A DNA stretch of 27,364 nt from DATAXI01 sp036266845 (GTDB lineage: Bacteria; Verrucomicrobiota; Verrucomicrobiia; Chthoniobacterales; Chthoniobacteraceae), in assembly GCA_036266845.1 (NCBI GenBank), contig DATAXI010000019.1, positions 1 through 27,364 of the forward strand, given 5' to 3'. The position numbers and the translations under genes were made by a program. Below the pieces are notes generated by a model. The model was not told the origin of the DNA and made no database searches. It saw only the letters and a program-made list of their open reading frames with translations. This document shows, in pieces, positions 25,493 to 27,364 of this stretch (positions are counted from its first letter, which is position 1; each line of letters opens with the position of its first letter).

Positions 25493-26692
25493 TTACTCAT
25501 TCACCCAGGCCGCCGATAAGATTTGGACCGAGGAACGGAATATCCTGTACCGGATGTGATTCGCCGCCAATTGCTGCCCGAATGTTGCAAGATCGGCATC
25601 CATATTGGAACTGTTGGCGAAGAGCGAGGCCGGCGGCTCCAGCACGGCGGGCGGCGTTCCCTGGCTCGATATGTGCATGTGGGTCAGCGAGTTCGGATCC
25701 GCGCAGAGCATCGCCACATCCACGATCGGCGGCAATTGGTTGCGCATGTAAATCGCATAAGTGCTGTTCTTAACGAGATTGACTGTAAACGTGTAACCCG
25801 GCTGCCATGAGCGCGAATCATAAACATAATTCGGACTGATTATCGCATTTTGTGTGGCGGGCCCGTAGGTTTCGCCGAATTTTGGCGCCAGCAGTTGCTC
25901 GTCCACCGTTTCCACGCGGGGACGCACGATGAGCAACAGCACATCTTGCGCGAGGATGCTTTGGTCATAAGTGCTGCCGCTCACGGGAAAAGCCGTGCCC
26001 GAAACCGCAGGCAGCCACCCTAAATTGTAATTACCGGTCGAGGTCTGCTGATAAACCGAAAGGTTCTCGGTGGGTTCCATGGCCTCAACCAGGCGAAACG
26101 CATTGTGCGTCGCGCCGCCGAAGAACGAGTTCAACCATGAAGGAAACTGCCGGGGGGAAAGATCGCCATATTGGACATAGAATCCAATATCATCCAGGGA
26201 ACCTTGCAGGTACTTATCGGTGGTTTGATTCTGAGCGGCTACAACACCCAGCGGAGCCTGAAAGAACACGGCATCCCCGGGATTATTCACAGCCGAGGCG
26301 CCGCTCGGGATGATTCCGGTGGCGGGTCCGCATACGAAATGAAGCTCCGAAGCCCGCGCAAAACTGTATGGCACAAACGTCTGCTGCTGCTCAAGGGAGA
26401 GCCCGGTGCGGAATACACCAAAGGGCGAGTTGTTCGTCGAAGGATTGTTAATGTAATCGAGATAGGTCTTGAGCGTCGCGCGAGCCAGTTCCCGATTGAT
26501 CACCGTAAACGCGCTGCGCGCGGATTGGAAATTGGAAATCGCGCCGCTGGTATTACTCCAGACGCTATTCATCCCGGCAATGACCTGCAACAGGACAAAT
26601 ATGATTACCAGCATCACCGCGCTCGCAACCAGAATCTCCACTAACGTAAACCCTGCCCTGCAAACCACGCTCGTTCTGGAAAGGAACTTCAT
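25493..26692 (-). CDS. Verru_Chthon cassette protein C-like pseudopilin
   Basis: A 399-residue protein with a type IV prepilin signal RAG-FTLVE (cleavage after Gly14, Phe15 at +1, Glu19 at +5) followed by a 20-residue hydrophobic helix (LVASAVMLVIIFVLLQVIAG). The long globular part is unusual for a simple pseudopilin; size and layout fit the 'Verru_Chthon cassette' protein C family (TIGR02599-like), known from Chthoniobacter and Verrucomicrobium. The motif FYVQYGDLSPRQFPSW and the DVLLLIVRPRVE region are in the expected place. The cassette's role is not known. The ATG at 26692, ten bases after the B stop, is chosen over GTG at 26725. No prepilin peptidase is in the window. Confidence 0.83.
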   Translation of the reverse strand: MKFLSRTSVVCRAGFTLVEILVASAVMLVIIFVLLQVIAGMNSVWSNTSGAISNFQSARSAFTVINRELARATLKTYLDYINNPSTNNSPFGVFRTGLSLEQQQTFVPYSFARASELHFVCGPATGIIPSGASAVNNPGDAVFFQAPLGVVAAQNQTTDKYLQGSLDDIGFYVQYGDLSPRQFPSWLNSFFGGATHNAFRLVEAMEPTENLSVYQQTSTGNYNLGWLPAVSGTAFPVSGSTYDQSILAQDVLLLIVRPRVETVDEQLLAPKFGETYGPATQNAIISPNYVYDSRSWQPGYTFTVNLVKNSTYAIYMRNQLPPIVDVAMLCADPNSLTHMHISSQGTPPAVLEPPASLFANSSNMDADLATFGQQLAANHIRYRIFRSSVQILSAAWVNE

Positions 26693-26702
26693 TGCGGCGT
26701 CC

Positions 26703-27317
26703 TTAATTGCCGTTCCAGCTATCACGTTTCGCGAGAAGAAAGTTGCGAGTTACCACCCGGTAGTCACTCCTGCCCTGCTGTAGATTGACCGGATCGAAAT
26801 GAAAACCGATCTGCACTTTCACAAAGGTAAGCGAAGCCCCGGAAGCATTCGAGCCTCCGTCCACCATCGGCACGGTCGTCGAGAGAGTGGGATTGGTCTG
26901 GGAATTTTCCAATGCGCAGCGCGCGATATAAACCGCGCCCTCTGGCGCCGCCGCCCCGCTTTGCGAAGGAGTGATATCCTGACCCTCCGCATCGTAATAA
27001 TAGGCGAGAGGCGTAGTCGGACTCATAAAAATCGGGCTGACGCTGCCATTCCAATTCTGAAGGCTGGAGAACGGCGTTGTATTGAATTGCGACCAGAGCC
27101 GGTTGAAGATTTCATTTTCGGCCACCTGGCGGGAAGCATCCTGCACGACGTCCATGCCCAGCGGAAGCAGGGCGAAGATTGTCAGTAGGGCGCCACTGCA
27201 GAGACCGATGGCAATGACAACCTCAAGCAGCGTGAAACCCGCACGGCGCACGACCCACCGGAAAGCGGCAGAGCAGGAAGCAGCACGAGGGAAGACGCCT
27301 GGAATTGGGGAAGACAT
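26703..27317 (-). CDS. Verru_Chthon cassette protein B-like pseudopilin
   Basis: A 204-residue protein with a prepilin signal RRAG-FTLLE (cleavage after Gly27, Phe28 at +1, Glu32 at +5) and a hydrophobic helix (VVIAIGLCSGALLTIFALLPLG). The globular part has the segment AYYYDAEGQDIT and ends FLLAKRDSWNGN. Length and motifs match the 'Verru_Chthon cassette' protein B family (TIGR02598-like). It is followed directly by the C-like gene, the usual order. The operator palindrome lies 34 bases before the ATG, so this gene may be first in its transcript. There is no good ribosome site (CCCGAAA before the ATG). Confidence 0.83.
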   Translation of the reverse strand: MSSPIPGVFPRAASCSAAFRWVVRRAGFTLLEVVIAIGLCSGALLTIFALLPLGMDVVQDASRQVAENEIFNRLWSQFNTTPFSSLQNWNGSVSPIFMSPTTPLAYYYDAEGQDITPSQSGAAAPEGAVYIARCALENSQTNPTLSTTVPMVDGGSNASGASLTFVKVQIGFHFDPVNLQQGRSDYRVVTRNFLLAKRDSWNGN

Positions 27318-27350
27318 TTTCGGGGTCGGTATTGGCGGGTAACGGCGAAA

Positions 27351-27364
27351 CCAACACGTGTTAG
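27351..27364. promoter_or_regulatory. Predicted LacI-family operator, copy 3 (CCAACACGTGTTAG), at window edge
   Basis: The core AACACGTGTT at 27353-27362, with outer C and G as in the other two copies. It lies 34 bases upstream of the pseudopilin B start. The window ends here, so whether a gene beyond the edge shares it cannot be seen. Confidence 0.68.

Overview
The window looks like chromosomal DNA of a verrucomicrobium, most likely a Chthoniobacter-like (spartobacterial) or related free-living glycan degrader. Three things point there. It has two pseudopilin-like genes that resemble the 'Verru_Chthon cassette' B and C proteins. It has two large autotransporter-associated beta-strand-repeat proteins with PEP-CTERM sorting tails. 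It also has an alternative complex III operon joined to a caa3-type oxidase. No tRNA, rRNA, CRISPR array, insertion sequence or phage gene is visible. The lineage call is an inference from gene content.

Left part (1-8318, + strand): a tightly packed respiratory operon. It runs actC (5' end outside the window), actD, actE, actF, a small membrane protein, a Sco-type copper chaperone, then oxidase subunits II (with a fused cytochrome c domain), I (A2-type, YSHP motif), III and IV. Most neighbours overlap by 4-11 bases. The products should pass electrons from quinol through alternative complex III to the caa3 oxidase and oxygen.

Middle (8319-12531, + strand): a PEP-CTERM beta-strand-repeat surface protein and an L-arabinose/L-fucose isomerase-family enzyme, each apparently a separate unit. 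A rho-independent terminator at 12503-12531 closes this side.

Right part (12509-27364): a glycan-use locus. GH31 (-) and a DUF2264/GH154-type protein (+) are divergent. Convergent to the latter lies a minus-strand series. Read in transcription order from the right edge it is pseudopilin B, pseudopilin C, PEP-CTERM beta-repeat protein, GH10 xylanase, LacI-family regulator, GH36, GH27 and a secreted thioredoxin-like protein.

The main discovery is regulatory. The 10-base palindrome AACACGTGTT, within the 14-base consensus CNAACACGTGTTNG, occurs exactly three times, always in gene-start regions: between GH31 and GH154 (14969-14982), between lacI and GH36 (20986-20999), and upstream of the pseudopilin pair (27351-27364). 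It has the central CpG typical of LacI-family operators, and a LacI-family gene lies next to one copy. The inferred picture is one local regulon joining oligosaccharide breakdown (GH31, GH36, GH27, GH154), probably the GH10 xylanase, and a pseudopilin plus PEP-CTERM surface module. No sugar transporter, SusC/D pair or exosortase is encoded in the window.
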